Source of the DNA: an uncultured Parabacteroides sp.
GTDB taxonomy: Bacteria > Bacteroidota > Bacteroidia > Bacteroidales > Tannerellaceae
Length of the DNA: 64,000 nt
Reading direction: 5' to 3'
Assembly (NCBI GenBank): GCA_934718155.1
Contig: CAKUZF010000005.1
Location: 19,502 to 83,501 of the forward strand
Numbering within the stretch: position 1 is the first letter of the stretch; the number at the start of each line of letters is the position of its first letter. The notes beneath the pieces are model-generated. The model was not told where the DNA came from, made no database searches, and saw nothing but the letters and a program-made list of their open reading frames with translations. This document shows positions 1-9,016 of this stretch, in pieces. Position numbers and translations under genes: made by a program.

Positions 1-490
1 GTCCCACCTGCACGACGCGGTTGTATTTGCGGGCCGCCTTCACCATCAGGTCGCACTCTTCGATCGTGTTGGAGAGCGGTTTCTCCACATAGACATCCTT
101 GCCGGCCTGGCAGGCGTAGATGGTCGGGAGGCAGTGCCAGTGGTCGGGCGTGCCGATGATCACCACGTCTACATCCTTGTTGTCGATCACGCGTCGCCAG
201 TCTTTGTAGAGGTGGGGCACCTTCTTGCCCGTCTTCTGCTGCACGTCGGCGGCTCGCTTGTTGAGCCACTCGTCGTCTACGTCGCAAAGGGCCACGCACT
301 CCACCTCGGGATAGTCGAGGAAGGTGTTCAGGTCGTGAAAACCCATGCTGCGGCAACCGATCAAGGCCACCTTGACCTTGTTGCTCGGAGCGTTTTGCCC
401 AAAGAGGGCACTCTTTGCGCTGATCAGCGGAGCGGCACTCAGTCCGCCAAGGATCAGGCCTGTTCGTTGCATAAAACTGCGTCTATTCAT
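1..490 (-). CDS. Gfo/Idh/MocA family oxidoreductase, exported (3' end outside window)
   Basis: Reading leftwards from an ATG at 490, the protein opens with a twin-arginine signal (RRSFMQ, then a hydrophobic stretch), so it is probably folded in the cytoplasm and exported by Tat. A Rossmann start follows (VALIGCRSMG), then VVIIGTPDHWH and the family signature EKPLSN around residue 140. These are typical of NAD(P)-dependent sugar and inositol dehydrogenases. The coenzyme loop reads GCRSMG, slightly off the usual GxGxxG, as in many exported Bacteroidota members. GGGAGA lies just upstream of the start. The gene runs off the left edge, so the C-terminal substrate domain is not visible. It is transcribed divergently from the AraC-type regulator. 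The substrate cannot be told from sequence. Confidence 0.85.
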   Translation of the reverse strand, partial: MNRRSFMQRTGLILGGLSAAPLISAKSALFGQNAPSNKVKVALIGCRSMGFHDLNTFLDYPEVECVALCDVDDEWLNKRAADVQQKTGKKVPHLYKDWRRVIDNKDVDVVIIGTPDHWHCLPTIYACQAGKDVYVEKPLSNTIEECDLMVKAARKYNRVVQVG

Positions 491-551
491 GATATCTCCC
501 GTTTAATCGTATTTACCTATTTATTCATGCATGACTTTTGAGCCAATGAGG

Positions 552-559
552 CAAAGGTA
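552..559 (-). promoter_or_regulatory. Putative -7 element for the oxidoreductase
   Basis: TACCTTTG on the minus strand fits the Bacteroidota TAnnTTTG element and lies about 60 bases before the ATG. No clear -33 TTTG was seen. Confidence 0.5.
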
Positions 560-602
560 GGAAAATTTATGGGGCGAAGCAGGCTGATGCGAAAAATATT
601 AT

Positions 603-610
603 TACATTTG
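603..610 (+). promoter_or_regulatory. Putative -7 element for the AraC-type regulator
   Basis: TACATTTG fits TAnnTTTG and sits 36 bases before the ATG at 646. It is back to back with the minus-strand element at 552-559, so this is a divergent promoter region that the regulator could act on. Confidence 0.5.
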
Positions 611-645
611 CGTAGGTTAATAATAGACGCATAGATTGATGAACC

Positions 646-1557
646 ATGAGTAATATGTCTTTGTTGAACGTCATAGAGGCGTTGTCTGAGGTTTCGCCGG
701 TCGATCATTTTCGCAACGAGATGATGATAGGCGAGGTGAATGGGACTTATATCCGCTTCTTGCAAAAGGGTGGTTTACTGCCTATTAACCCTTTTAGGCT
801 CGACGATTTGCTGCTGATCTTGGTGGAGGAGGGCTCTGCGCAGATCAATGTAGACTATGCGCCTTGCGCCATCGAGGCACATTCGTGTGTCACCCTGATG
901 CCTTCGCACGTCATCCAGGTGGAATGGGTGAGCGAGTCGTTCAAGGGGCAGGTCTTGGTCGTGTCGCGCTCATTCCTCGATCGCTATCAGGCCGAAGGGA
1001 TGCGCCGAGGCTCCGTGGCCAACTATATGACCGTTCGCAAACACCCCATCACCCCCTTGGAACCTGAGGAGCAAGCCCTGCTGGCCGAGGGATTCATGTG
1101 GGTCATGAATAAGATACAGCGAAAAGGGCACTATTACCACCGCGAGTCGTTGCAGTCGGCCTTGGCTTCGCTGCTGATCGAGCTGGCCAACATCTTTGGC
1201 CATCATGGCGCCAAGATGGCCGACAACCGTTTGAGCCGCAAAGAGGAACTGTTTGAGCAATTCCTTTATCTGCTGCACACGCACTTCAAGGAGCAGCACG
1301 CCGTCACCTTCTATGCCGATCGGCTCAGCATCTCCTCGCAGTATCTCTCGCTCATCTTGCGCGACCTGACGGGCAAGTCGGCCAATAAGTGGATCGACGA
1401 GATGATCGTGGCCGAGGCCAAGATGCTGCTGAAGACCCCCCAATACAGCGTGCAGCAGGTGGCCGAGCAGCTAAGCTTCTCCGATCAGTCCACCTTCGGG
1501 AAGTTCTTCAAGAAGCACATCGGCGTCTCGCCCCTCGAGTTCAGGCGTTCTTCTTGA
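646..1557 (+). CDS. AraC-family transcriptional regulator
   Basis: 303 residues. The N-terminal ~180 residues resemble a cupin-like sensing domain (DDLLLILVEEGSAQINVDY, LMPSHVIQVEW). The last ~100 residues are an AraC/XylS double helix-turn-helix: first helix pair around FYADRLSISSQYLSLILRDL, second around VQQVAEQLSFSDQSTFGKFF, ending in the usual GVSPLEFR. It should be a cytoplasmic DNA-binding regulator responding to a small ligand. The divergent oxidoreductase is the obvious candidate target, by inference from arrangement only. Its 3' end overlaps the convergent DUF308 gene by 17 bases. Confidence 0.9.
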   Translation: MSNMSLLNVIEALSEVSPVDHFRNEMMIGEVNGTYIRFLQKGGLLPINPFRLDDLLLILVEEGSAQINVDYAPCAIEAHSCVTLMPSHVIQVEWVSESFKGQVLVVSRSFLDRYQAEGMRRGSVANYMTVRKHPITPLEPEEQALLAEGFMWVMNKIQRKGHYYHRESLQSALASLLIELANIFGHHGAKMADNRLSRKEELFEQFLYLLHTHFKEQHAVTFYADRLSISSQYLSLILRDLTGKSANKWIDEMIVAEAKMLLKTPQYSVQQVAEQLSFSDQSTFGKFFKKHIGVSPLEFRRSS

Positions 1558-2062
1558 ACTTGTAGGCGTTGATCAGCTCGCAAGCCCCATAGAACAGGAT
1601 GGCCAGGCCAAAGATCACGAAGGTGTTGGCCACGGCATCGAACGGATAGGCAAGGATCATCAACCCCGTGAGCAGCAGCAGGGTGGGCATCAGGTAGAAA
1701 CCAAGGGGCACTTGGCTCCATTTGCGCGCGCGGATCAGCGTGCGGAATTGCTGCAGGCTCGCCACGCACAAGATGCCACCCAGCATATACATTAATATAT
1801 TGACGAAGAAGGTGGGTGTGGCCACCAGCCAAGCGCCCAGCAGCACGCTTCCTGCCGCCTCGATGGGGAAGATGCGCTTGCCCCCCTCCGGATCGGCCGG
1901 ACGCACAAAATGGTGGATGATGGCGTAAAGGCCAGGCAGCATGAAGAGGATGCCAATTAGGATGACCAAGTAGTTGACGGCCGCATCGGGCCACATCACT
2001 AATACGAATCCGAGCACGATCGCCAAGATGCTACGGATGATGATTGCGTTTTCTATTCTCAT
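1541..2062 (-). CDS. DUF308/HdeD-like integral membrane protein
   Basis: About 173 residues with six hydrophobic segments in three hairpins (IRSILAIVLGFVLVMWP, LVILIGILFMLPGLYAII, GSVLLGAWLVA and so on). This matches the DUF308/HdeD family of small inner-membrane proteins, some linked to acid resistance in enterics. The ATG at 2062 (MRIENAII) is preferred because GAGAAAG lies immediately upstream. A GTG at 2092 would add ten polar residues. It converges on the AraC gene with a short 3' overlap. Its exact role is unknown. Confidence 0.75.
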   Translation of the reverse strand: MRIENAIIIRSILAIVLGFVLVMWPDAAVNYLVILIGILFMLPGLYAIIHHFVRPADPEGGKRIFPIEAAGSVLLGAWLVATPTFFVNILMYMLGGILCVASLQQFRTLIRARKWSQVPLGFYLMPTLLLLTGLMILAYPFDAVANTFVIFGLAILFYGACELINAYKFKKNA

Positions 2063-2263
2063 TCTTTCTCGATTTTTATTAATTCGATTCACCTCATGAA
2101 TCTCGCAGCGAAGATACTCCTTTTTGTCGGAAGTGGGCGCGATTCGTCGAAGGAAAAAGGGGGATTGGTCGAAAAGTTGATGCGCGGCGTGGCAGAACGA
2201 TGTAGATTCGCGTATGTTTTTAAAACAAAACTAACAAAGCAAAACGTAAAAACAGGATAGATT

Positions 2264-4750
2264 ATGAAGACGAGAATGAGATTATTCGGATGGATGGCAG
2301 GTATGTGTTTGATGGCAGCAGGCGCTTCAGCCCAGAAAACCATCGTGAAAGGCGTAGTGATGGATTCGCTCACCTTGGAGGGCGAGCCGTTTGCCACGAT
2401 TCGCATCTATAAGCAGGGCGACCGCGAGAAACCGGTGGCCATGAACGTGACTGACATGGATGGACTCTTCGAGCAAGAGGTGAAGGGTAAGGGCGCTTTC
2501 GAGGTGCTGTTCAGCTCGGTGGGCAAGGCCAACAAGGTGATTCCCTTCCGCTTGAACGGCGAGCCTACGCTCAGCCTCGACACGATCTACGTGGCTGAAG
2601 ACATGCAGCAGCTCAAGGGCGTGGAGGTCGTTGCACAGCGTCCGCTCGTGAAGATGGAGGTGGACAAGATGACCTATAACACGGCCGACGATGTCGATTC
2701 GAAGTCGAGCACGGTGCTCGAGATGCTCCGCAAGGTGCCGATGGTGACGGTGGATGGCAACGACAACATCACCGTGAACGGCAGCAGCAGCTTCAAGGTC
2801 TATGTAGACGGCAAGCCCAACGTAATGATGAGCAGCAACCCTTCGGCCATCTTCAAGAATATGCCAGCCAGTGCGGTGAAGAACATCGAGGTGATCACCA
2901 ATCCCGGCGTGAAGTATGACGCTGAGGGCGTGGGCGGTGTGCTCAACTTGGTGATGGACAAGACGACGGGTCAGGCAGCGGCCGACGTCAGCGGCTACAA
3001 CGGCACAATCCGCGGCATGGCCACCACGCGTGGCTTTGGTGGCGGCGCTTACTTCAGCCTGCAAAAAGGTAAGTTCTCGATGAGCCTGGATGCTAACGTG
3101 ATGAATAGCTCGCCGATGAACTCCAGCGTGGCGATGGTGCGCGAGCAGTATGGCGACGCAGGCACCTCCATCCTGGAGAATCAGAGCAATGGCGACACCG
3201 ATTTCTTGATTAAGATGGGCAACTTCAACGCCAGCTACGAGATCGACTCGCTCAACCTGGTGACCGCCTCGGTGGGCTTGATGGGCTTCGACAACAATAG
3301 CACGATGCTGAGCGAGACCAAAATGCGAGGCGGCGTGTATGGCGACGGATTTGGCTACACCGGCAACTCCGACCAAAAGAGCGACAGCTACTCCATCAAT
3401 GGCAACGTAGACTATCAGCACACCTTCGCCTCCAACAAGGAGCGGACGCTGACACTCTCTTACCTGATCTCGACATCGCCCAACAACTCAGACGCCTATA
3501 GCACGTTTGATGCCAAGGGATTGCCCTCGTTCTTCAACATGACGAATCGTTACACCGATGGCTATCGCAACACGCTCGAGAACACATTCCAGGCCGATTT
3601 CACCACGCCGCTTGCGGCTGGCCAAAAGCTCAACTTGGGTGCGAAATACATCCTGCGCAACAACAAGTCCGACTCGAAATACTACCTCGACAGCGACGGG
3701 CAGTATGTCTATAACGAGGCGGGAAGCCTGAACTATAAGAACCAGAACGACATCCTCGCAGCCTATGCCGAGTATGACGGAAAGTGGGGCAAGTGGGGCT
3801 TCAAAGGCGGCGTTCGCTATGAGCATACGTGGCAGAACGTGAAGTACCTGGTGGGCGACGGCGAGAACTTCAGCATGAACTATGGCAACTTGGTGCCTTC
3901 GGCAAACCTCTCTTATGCGTTGGCCGACAACCAAAACATCGGCTTGACCTACAACATGCGTATTAGCCGTCCGGGCATCACTTATCTGAACCCCTTCGTC
4001 GATCGCACCGATCCGACCAGCATCACCTATGGTAACACCAACCTCGATTGCGAGAAGGCTCACAACGTCAGCTTGGTCTATAACCTCTTCACGCCGAAGT
4101 GGATCGTCAACCTCACCCTGCGCGAGGGCATCTGCGACAATGCGATCGAGAGCTACAGCTTCTATCAAGACAACGTGCTCAACACCACCTATGGCAATAT
4201 CGTGAAGAACCATCAGACGGGCCTCAACGCCTACGTCAACTGGAACGCAGGCCCAAAGACGCGCGTCTACATGAACGGCGGCCTCTCCTACGTAGATTTG
4301 AGCAGCAAGCAACTCGACTTGAAGAACAGTGGCTGGCAGGGCAACATCATGGCTGGTTTCCAACAGACCTTACCTTGGGACATCCGATTGAGTCTGAACG
4401 TAATAAAGTCGACCAAACAGTATAATCTGCAGGGGTGGACAACAGGATTCGACGCCGTGATGGGCTCCATCTCTCGCTCATTCCTGAAAGACAAGCTGAA
4501 CGTCTCGTTGACAGGTATGACGCCGCTGTCGGGACAGAAACTGAAGATGGAGACGATGGCTCGCGGCAAGAACTTCAAGAATCAGACCACGATTCGCATC
4601 CCCGTTCAGATGGCTGGAATCAGCATCAGCTATACCTTCGGTAAGCAGGGCATCAAGAGCAAGAAGACCACCACGACCATCCATAACACCGACCAAAAGA
4701 ACCAGCAAGACACGAAACAGTCTATCGGTACGATGATGATCGGTAACTAA
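2264..4750 (+). CDS. Outer-membrane beta-barrel protein, TonB-receptor type (OMP_b-brl_3 family)
   Basis: 828 residues. A signal peptide ends near GASAQK. A carboxypeptidase-regulatory-like Ig domain spans about residues 25-110. A plug-like domain follows (VEVVAQRPLVKMEVDKMTYN; VYVDGKPNVMMSSNPS; IEVITNPGVKYDAEGVGGVLNLV), and a long barrel ends in aromatic-rich strands. The form fits the Bacteroidota outer-membrane protein family related to TonB-dependent receptors but lacking a SusD partner. The Lys/Thr/Gln-rich tail after SISYTFGK extends past the usual terminal barrel strand, which is slightly unusual. AGGA precedes the ATG. The gene stands alone and ends in a strong terminator. The transported ligand is unknown. 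Confidence 0.85.
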   Translation: MKTRMRLFGWMAGMCLMAAGASAQKTIVKGVVMDSLTLEGEPFATIRIYKQGDREKPVAMNVTDMDGLFEQEVKGKGAFEVLFSSVGKANKVIPFRLNGEPTLSLDTIYVAEDMQQLKGVEVVAQRPLVKMEVDKMTYNTADDVDSKSSTVLEMLRKVPMVTVDGNDNITVNGSSSFKVYVDGKPNVMMSSNPSAIFKNMPASAVKNIEVITNPGVKYDAEGVGGVLNLVMDKTTGQAAADVSGYNGTIRGMATTRGFGGGAYFSLQKGKFSMSLDANVMNSSPMNSSVAMVREQYGDAGTSILENQSNGDTDFLIKMGNFNASYEIDSLNLVTASVGLMGFDNNSTMLSETKMRGGVYGDGFGYTGNSDQKSDSYSINGNVDYQHTFASNKERTLTLSYLISTSPNNSDAYSTFDAKGLPSFFNMTNRYTDGYRNTLENTFQADFTTPLAAGQKLNLGAKYILRNNKSDSKYYLDSDGQYVYNEAGSLNYKNQNDILAAYAEYDGKWGKWGFKGGVRYEHTWQNVKYLVGDGENFSMNYGNLVPSANLSYALADNQNIGLTYNMRISRPGITYLNPFVDRTDPTSITYGNTNLDCEKAHNVSLVYNLFTPKWIVNLTLREGICDNAIESYSFYQDNVLNTTYGNIVKNHQTGLNAYVNWNAGPKTRVYMNGGLSYVDLSSKQLDLKNSGWQGNIMAGFQQTLPWDIRLSLNVIKSTKQYNLQGWTTGFDAVMGSISRSFLKDKLNVSLTGMTPLSGQKLKMETMARGKNFKNQTTIRIPVQMAGISISYTFGKQGIKSKKTTTTIHNTDQKNQQDTKQSIGTMMIGN

Positions 4751-4794
4751 TCGGAGAATCTCATTCTCAATACATAATTAACCACTGATGATTC

Positions 4795-4837
4795 ACGCCT
4801 CATGCGAACGATTCCGCATGGGGCGTGTTGTTTTTTT
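4795..4837 (+). terminator. Rho-independent terminator after the TonB-type barrel gene
   Basis: A 12-bp stem (4795-4806 with 4815-4826, one G-U pair) and an 8-base loop, followed by a T-rich tail with seven consecutive Ts. Confidence 0.9.
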
Positions 4838-4959
4838 GTCTTGCGAGCTTGGTTGTTGCGCACTTGCGTTTTAACATCTTGTAAGGAGCTGTTTGCTGTT
4901 TTTAGGAGTTGGCCGTGCAACTTTTAGCGGTTTGACGCATCTTACCTATAAAGTTATCG

Positions 4960-4967
4960 TATATTTG
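4960..4967 (+). promoter_or_regulatory. Putative -7 element for the Tyr/Trp-rich protein operon
   Basis: TATATTTG matches TAnnTTTG. A TTTG at 4931-4934 could be the -33 element, although the 25-base gap is longer than usual. Confidence 0.6.
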
Positions 4968-5026
4968 TACTTTGATTTAGTAGATTAAAAAGTTGAACAA
5001 ATTAATAAAGTAGAGGAGAAACAGAT

Positions 5027-6280
5027 ATGAAAGCCTTGAAATGGACATCTTTGATGTTGATGCTTCTTGTCGCTGCCAGCGCGACGGCTCAAGAGGAGTT
5101 TTTAGATGATGTGTATTTCTCTTCCAAAAGCAAGAAAAACAAAGTTCAGAAAGTAGAAGAGAAAAAGGTGGAGCAGCCGCAGCTGCGCTCCACATATCAG
5201 GTGTTGCCGGCTGAATCACAGGTGGCAACGCAAGGAGTTTCGGCCGTTAGCGATCGAGACGTGGATGAATACAACCGCAGATACTCGGGCGTGGAGGTGG
5301 AAGAGCCCTATGCCGAGGAGCAGAAGACCACGACGGCCAGCAAGCGCCGTTCGGACAGCGAGTACACCCAGCGCATCGTTCGCTACCATTCGCCCAGTAA
5401 GGTGACGATCGCCGGGGCGGACCAGGTCGACCTGTACTTGAGCGATGGCTATTATGGCTACGACTATGACACGGATTACAGCGATGGCAAGGCCAATGTG
5501 AACGTAAACATCAACATGGGTGCCGGCTGGGGACCGACCTGGTATGGCGGCTGGTACGACCCGTGGTATTACAGCTACAGCCCGTGGTGGTCATACTCTC
5601 GCTACTACTATAGCCCCTATTGGAACTGGGGCTGGGGAGGTTATTACGCAGGCTTCTACACGCCTTGGTACGACCCTTGGTTCTATGGTTATCATGGTGG
5701 CTATTGGGGCGGTTACTACGGCGGATACTGGGGTGGCTCTTGGGGTCACCACCATTACTATCCCGCTTATTACGAGCGGCCTATGCGCCATTATGCGAAC
5801 GGACGCTCGGGCTTCAATAGCTCTACCGACCGTGGCAGCAGCTGGTCGGGTCGTAGCAGCGACTACCGTTCGAGCCGCAGCAGTGCGAACTATGGATTCA
5901 GAAGTTCCGATTCGTCCAATCGCTCTTCAGCTACGTCGCTAAGTAACGGACGCAGCCAAGGCACGGATCGCCGTGCGGCAGCTTATCAGTCGGGCGCAGG
6001 GCGTCGTTCATCGAGCGGCATCTCCAACAGTTCGGTACGCACCCGTGTATCGAGCGACCAGGGCTATACCAACCGTTCAAGCTCACGCTCACAACAGGTC
6101 GCTCCGTCGAGATCTTCGTCACGCTCTTTTTACGGCTCCGACCAGGGCTCTTTCCGCAGCTCTTCGACTTCGAGAGGCAGCTCGTTTGGCTCTCCCGCTT
6201 CGGGCGGTTTCAGTGGAGGCCGTTCGAGCGGTGGCGGCTCAATGGGTGGCGGTGGCCGCTCAGGCTCCGGACGTAGATAA
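5027..6280 (+). CDS. Exported Tyr/Trp/Gly-rich and Ser/Arg-rich low-complexity protein
   Basis: 417 residues, function not recognised. A signal peptide (cleavage near SATAQEE) is followed by a charged Lys/Glu/Gln region to about residue 150. Next is a striking Tyr/Trp/Gly block (about 165-255; repeats such as WYDPW, GGYWGGYYGG), then a Ser/Arg-rich tail (SSRSSANYGFRSS) that becomes Gly/Ser-rich. Such composition suggests a surface-exposed, possibly self-associating or matrix-like polypeptide; that is inference. It sits 38 bases before a FadL-type barrel gene and is probably co-transcribed. AGGAG precedes the ATG. Confidence 0.75.
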   Translation: MKALKWTSLMLMLLVAASATAQEEFLDDVYFSSKSKKNKVQKVEEKKVEQPQLRSTYQVLPAESQVATQGVSAVSDRDVDEYNRRYSGVEVEEPYAEEQKTTTASKRRSDSEYTQRIVRYHSPSKVTIAGADQVDLYLSDGYYGYDYDTDYSDGKANVNVNINMGAGWGPTWYGGWYDPWYYSYSPWWSYSRYYYSPYWNWGWGGYYAGFYTPWYDPWFYGYHGGYWGGYYGGYWGGSWGHHHYYPAYYERPMRHYANGRSGFNSSTDRGSSWSGRSSDYRSSRSSANYGFRSSDSSNRSSATSLSNGRSQGTDRRAAAYQSGAGRRSSSGISNSSVRTRVSSDQGYTNRSSSRSQQVAPSRSSSRSFYGSDQGSFRSSSTSRGSSFGSPASGGFSGGRSSGGGSMGGGGRSGSGRR

Positions 6281-6318
6281 TCATTTTTAGGTAGAATCAG
6301 AAAGCAGCATTTTTTAAG

Positions 6319-7938
6319 ATGAAAAAGATAGTTTTGACGATGTCGGTGCTCGCCCTTTGCGGGGGCACCGCTTTCGCTCAGTCGCAGATGGATGCGCATC
6401 GCTATGCGCAGAATGAACTGGGTGGCACGGCCCGCTATTTGGCAATGGGAGGCGCATTCGGCGCACTGGGAGGTGATATTTCGGTGATGAATGCGAATCC
6501 GGCCGGACTGGCGGTGTATCGCAGCTCGGAGGTGGTGACCACCCTGAGCCTCACCAGCACCAATGCGAAAACCGACTGGCTGGGCAGCACCAGCGACCAG
6601 ACAAAGACGAAGGTGAATTTTGATAACATTGCCTACGTGGGCTACTTTCCCACGGGCAACGACGAGGGAATCGTGAGCTGGAACGTGGGCTTCTCGTACA
6701 ACAGGCTGAAGAACTATCGGCGCAACTACACGATGGGTGTGGGTGGATCGGCAGTCAGCCCGTTGCATACGTCGCTCTCCGACTACATCGCCGCACGTGC
6801 GTATGGCACATCGAGCGATCTGCTGGCATCGGGCGACGGCTACAACCCCTACAGCAATCCTGAGGTGGGCGATTGGCTCTCAGTGTTGGGCTACGATGCA
6901 GGCTACATCGACTCGTATAACGACAATAAGAAGTCGTATTACAGTTCGTTTGGCGACAACGACCAGCAGGGCAAATGGCAACCCTATGCGCTAACGGGCG
7001 CACAGATGCAGGTGTCGGAACGGGGCGCAATCGACCAATATGACATTTCGTTTGGCATGAACATCTCCGACTTGGTGATGCTGGGTGCGACGGTGGCCGT
7101 TACCGACTTGAACTATCGGATGAGCTCGCTCTACGACGAGAAGTTCACCAACGCAAACAGTCTCTACCTCGACAATTACTTGGCGACGGATGGAACGGGC
7201 TATTCGTTCAACATCGGTGCGATTGTCCGCCCGAATGACTTTGTGCGCTTGGGCGTGGCCTACAACTCGCCGATCTGGTATAAAATGACCGACACCTACT
7301 ATGCGGAGGCGGGCTCTTATCTGACCTTCATGCAGGATGGTAATGAGATGGTGCGCAAGCTGGAGGCCAAGACGCCCTCGGATGCCTACACCGACTATCA
7401 GTTCCGTTCGCCCGATAAGTGGATCTTCAGCGCAGCTGCCATCTTGGGCCAGATGGGCTTGATCAGCGTAGACTACGAGATGACCAACTACAAGCATATG
7501 CGCATGTCGGACGATTATGGCAATGAGAATGTCTTTACCAACAGCTGCATCAAGGAGGATTTCAAGATGGGCAACACGATTCGTGTGGGTGCCGAGTTGA
7601 AGGTGACTCCTCAGTTTGCGGTGCGTGCGGGTGTGGCCTATAGCGACAGCCCGATCAAAGACCATCTGAAGAATGGCAACGTGGAGGTACGCACGGTGGG
7701 TACGATTCCCTACTATACGGTCGATAAGGGCGTTACGAACTACACCTTCGGTTTGGGCTATCGTTTCACGCCCAACTTCTACTTGGATTTGGCTTGCGTC
7801 TATCGCATGCAGAAGGACGATGTCTACAACTTCTCGAACATGTTCGACGAACAGGGCGCATCGGTGATCAGTGCGCAGCCGGCGTCGATGAAGACCAATT
7901 CGACCAAGGTGGCCCTGACATTCGGTTATAAGTTTTAA
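6319..7938 (+). CDS. OmpP1/FadL-type outer-membrane transport protein
   Basis: 539 residues. A signal peptide ends at GTAFAQ. The N-terminal segment GGTARYLAMGGAFGALGG followed by NPAGLAVY is characteristic of the FadL/TodX/OmpP1 family, and the rest is alternating aromatic beta strands ending KVALTFGYKF with the terminal Phe of outer-membrane barrels. The family moves hydrophobic compounds across the outer membrane. Bacteroidota members are often annotated as hemin receptors on weak grounds. It is the second gene of a two-gene unit with the Tyr/Trp-rich protein and is followed by a hairpin. The substrate is not determinable. Confidence 0.85.
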   Translation: MKKIVLTMSVLALCGGTAFAQSQMDAHRYAQNELGGTARYLAMGGAFGALGGDISVMNANPAGLAVYRSSEVVTTLSLTSTNAKTDWLGSTSDQTKTKVNFDNIAYVGYFPTGNDEGIVSWNVGFSYNRLKNYRRNYTMGVGGSAVSPLHTSLSDYIAARAYGTSSDLLASGDGYNPYSNPEVGDWLSVLGYDAGYIDSYNDNKKSYYSSFGDNDQQGKWQPYALTGAQMQVSERGAIDQYDISFGMNISDLVMLGATVAVTDLNYRMSSLYDEKFTNANSLYLDNYLATDGTGYSFNIGAIVRPNDFVRLGVAYNSPIWYKMTDTYYAEAGSYLTFMQDGNEMVRKLEAKTPSDAYTDYQFRSPDKWIFSAAAILGQMGLISVDYEMTNYKHMRMSDDYGNENVFTNSCIKEDFKMGNTIRVGAELKVTPQFAVRAGVAYSDSPIKDHLKNGNVEVRTVGTIPYYTVDKGVTNYTFGLGYRFTPNFYLDLACVYRMQKDDVYNFSNMFDEQGASVISAQPASMKTNSTKVALTFGYKF

Positions 7939-7968
7939 TCGTTCTTTTTGAGATTGAAAGAGTAAATA

Positions 7969-8013
7969 CCCCTCTTTTGTCTTCTTTGGGGAGGCAAAAG
8001 AGGGGCTTCTATT
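7969..8013 (+). terminator. Terminator hairpin after the FadL-type gene
   Basis: An 11-bp perfect stem (7969-7979 with 7995-8005) and a 15-base loop. The tail is only moderately T-rich (cttctatt). Confidence 0.65.
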
Positions 8014-8154
8014 GAAAGATTGCCGATTTTTATTTGGCTATTTCGAAAAATATGTGTTTATTTGCCACAATTAAATAACAACAACGTATAACTTTTAAAA
8101 CCAGACAGCCTATAGCATAAACGTTACGCAGTGAAAATTTTAATATAAGAGGTA

Positions 8155-8748
8155 ATGAAGACGTTGGATATGATGACCGACGAAGAGTTGGTTGTTCTTT
8201 ATGCTGAAGGTAATAATGCCGCTTTCGACCAGTTGCTGGATCGATACAAAAGCAGCATTCATTCTTATATATTTTTTATCGTGCGCAACAAGGAGTTGAC
8301 TGAGGATATTTTCCAGGAAACCTTTGTGAAGGTGATCATGACCATTAAGCAGGGAAGATATAGCGAGGTTGGCAAATTCAAGGCGTGGATTACGCGGATC
8401 GCCCATAACCTGATTATCGACTATTTCCGCCAGGAGCGTAGTGAGCAGGTGATCTCGAACGACGAGGTAGAGGTTGATCTGTTCAACAACTGCAAGCTGT
8501 GTGAGGGAACCGTGGAGGATCGCATCGTTCATCATCAGGTGTTGACCGATGTCAGAAGGCTCGTTGAGCACCTGCCCGAAAACCAGCGTGAGGTGCTGGA
8601 GATGCGCTACTATCAGGATTTGAGCTTCAAAGAGATTGCCGAGAAGACGGGCGTGAGCATCAATACCGCCTTGGGACGTATGCGTTATGCCATCCTAAAC
8701 TTGCGACGCATGGCTGAGGAGTTTCAGATCGAATTGTCGCTGGCCTAA
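8155..8748 (+). CDS. ECF-type RNA polymerase sigma factor
   Basis: 197 residues. The sigma-2 region spans roughly 25-95 (FDQLLDRYKSSIHSYIFFIV; EDIFQETFVKV; AWITRIAHNLIIDYFRQ). The sigma-4 helix-turn-helix spans roughly 130-185 (LPENQREVLEMRYYQDLSF, EIAEKTGVSINTALGRMRYA). AAGAGG is well placed before the ATG at 8155. No FecR-like anti-sigma gene follows, unlike the SusC/D-linked ECF systems of this phylum. Instead a 57-residue protein gene comes next. This looks like one of the free-standing ECF factors of Bacteroidales. Its regulon is unknown. Confidence 0.93.
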   Translation: MKTLDMMTDEELVVLYAEGNNAAFDQLLDRYKSSIHSYIFFIVRNKELTEDIFQETFVKVIMTIKQGRYSEVGKFKAWITRIAHNLIIDYFRQERSEQVISNDEVEVDLFNNCKLCEGTVEDRIVHHQVLTDVRRLVEHLPENQREVLEMRYYQDLSFKEIAEKTGVSINTALGRMRYAILNLRRMAEEFQIELSLA

Positions 8749-8823
8749 ATTTTCTGCTTGCCCATGCAATAAGTGTAGCGTGGGCTCGTTCTATTGATGG
8801 TAACATTAAAAAAGGAACAGCCT

Positions 8824-8997
8824 ATGAGGAAACTTTCTACACTTTGTATGGATAATTTGAGTAAGCAAGAGAAGCACGCCTTGAACAGCAAGAGCCAGCC
8901 GAAGCAACAGACGCTGGATTTCATCAGGCAGTTTGCGAGGGTTTATCAGGTGGAACCCGCTTTGCGACCGGATTTGTGTGGTTTTGTAATGAACTAA
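8824..8997 (+). CDS. Small basic protein downstream of the sigma factor
   Basis: 57 residues from the ATG at 8824, preceded by AAAGGAA. An upstream in-frame ATG at 8794 would put the Shine-Dalgarno inside the gene. The sequence is polar and basic, with a likely helix (QQTLDFIRQFARVYQVEP), no signal peptide and no recognised domain. It lies between the ECF sigma gene and rpe, and its closeness to the sigma gene suggests it could be a cofactor or regulator, but nothing in the sequence proves that. Coding status is supported by the ribosome binding site, its composition and the tight spacing to rpe. Confidence 0.6.
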   Translation: MRKLSTLCMDNLSKQEKHALNSKSQPKQQTLDFIRQFARVYQVEPALRPDLCGFVMN

Positions 8998-9016
8998 AAA
9001 GAAAGAGTAAGAAGAG

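Noticed and set aside
2327..3421. Long minus-strand open frame opposite the TonB-type barrel gene
   Set aside because: His/Ala/Val-rich shadow of the real gene, with no recognisable domain or ribosome binding site. The same applies to the long antisense frames opposite the GH92 and SusC genes.
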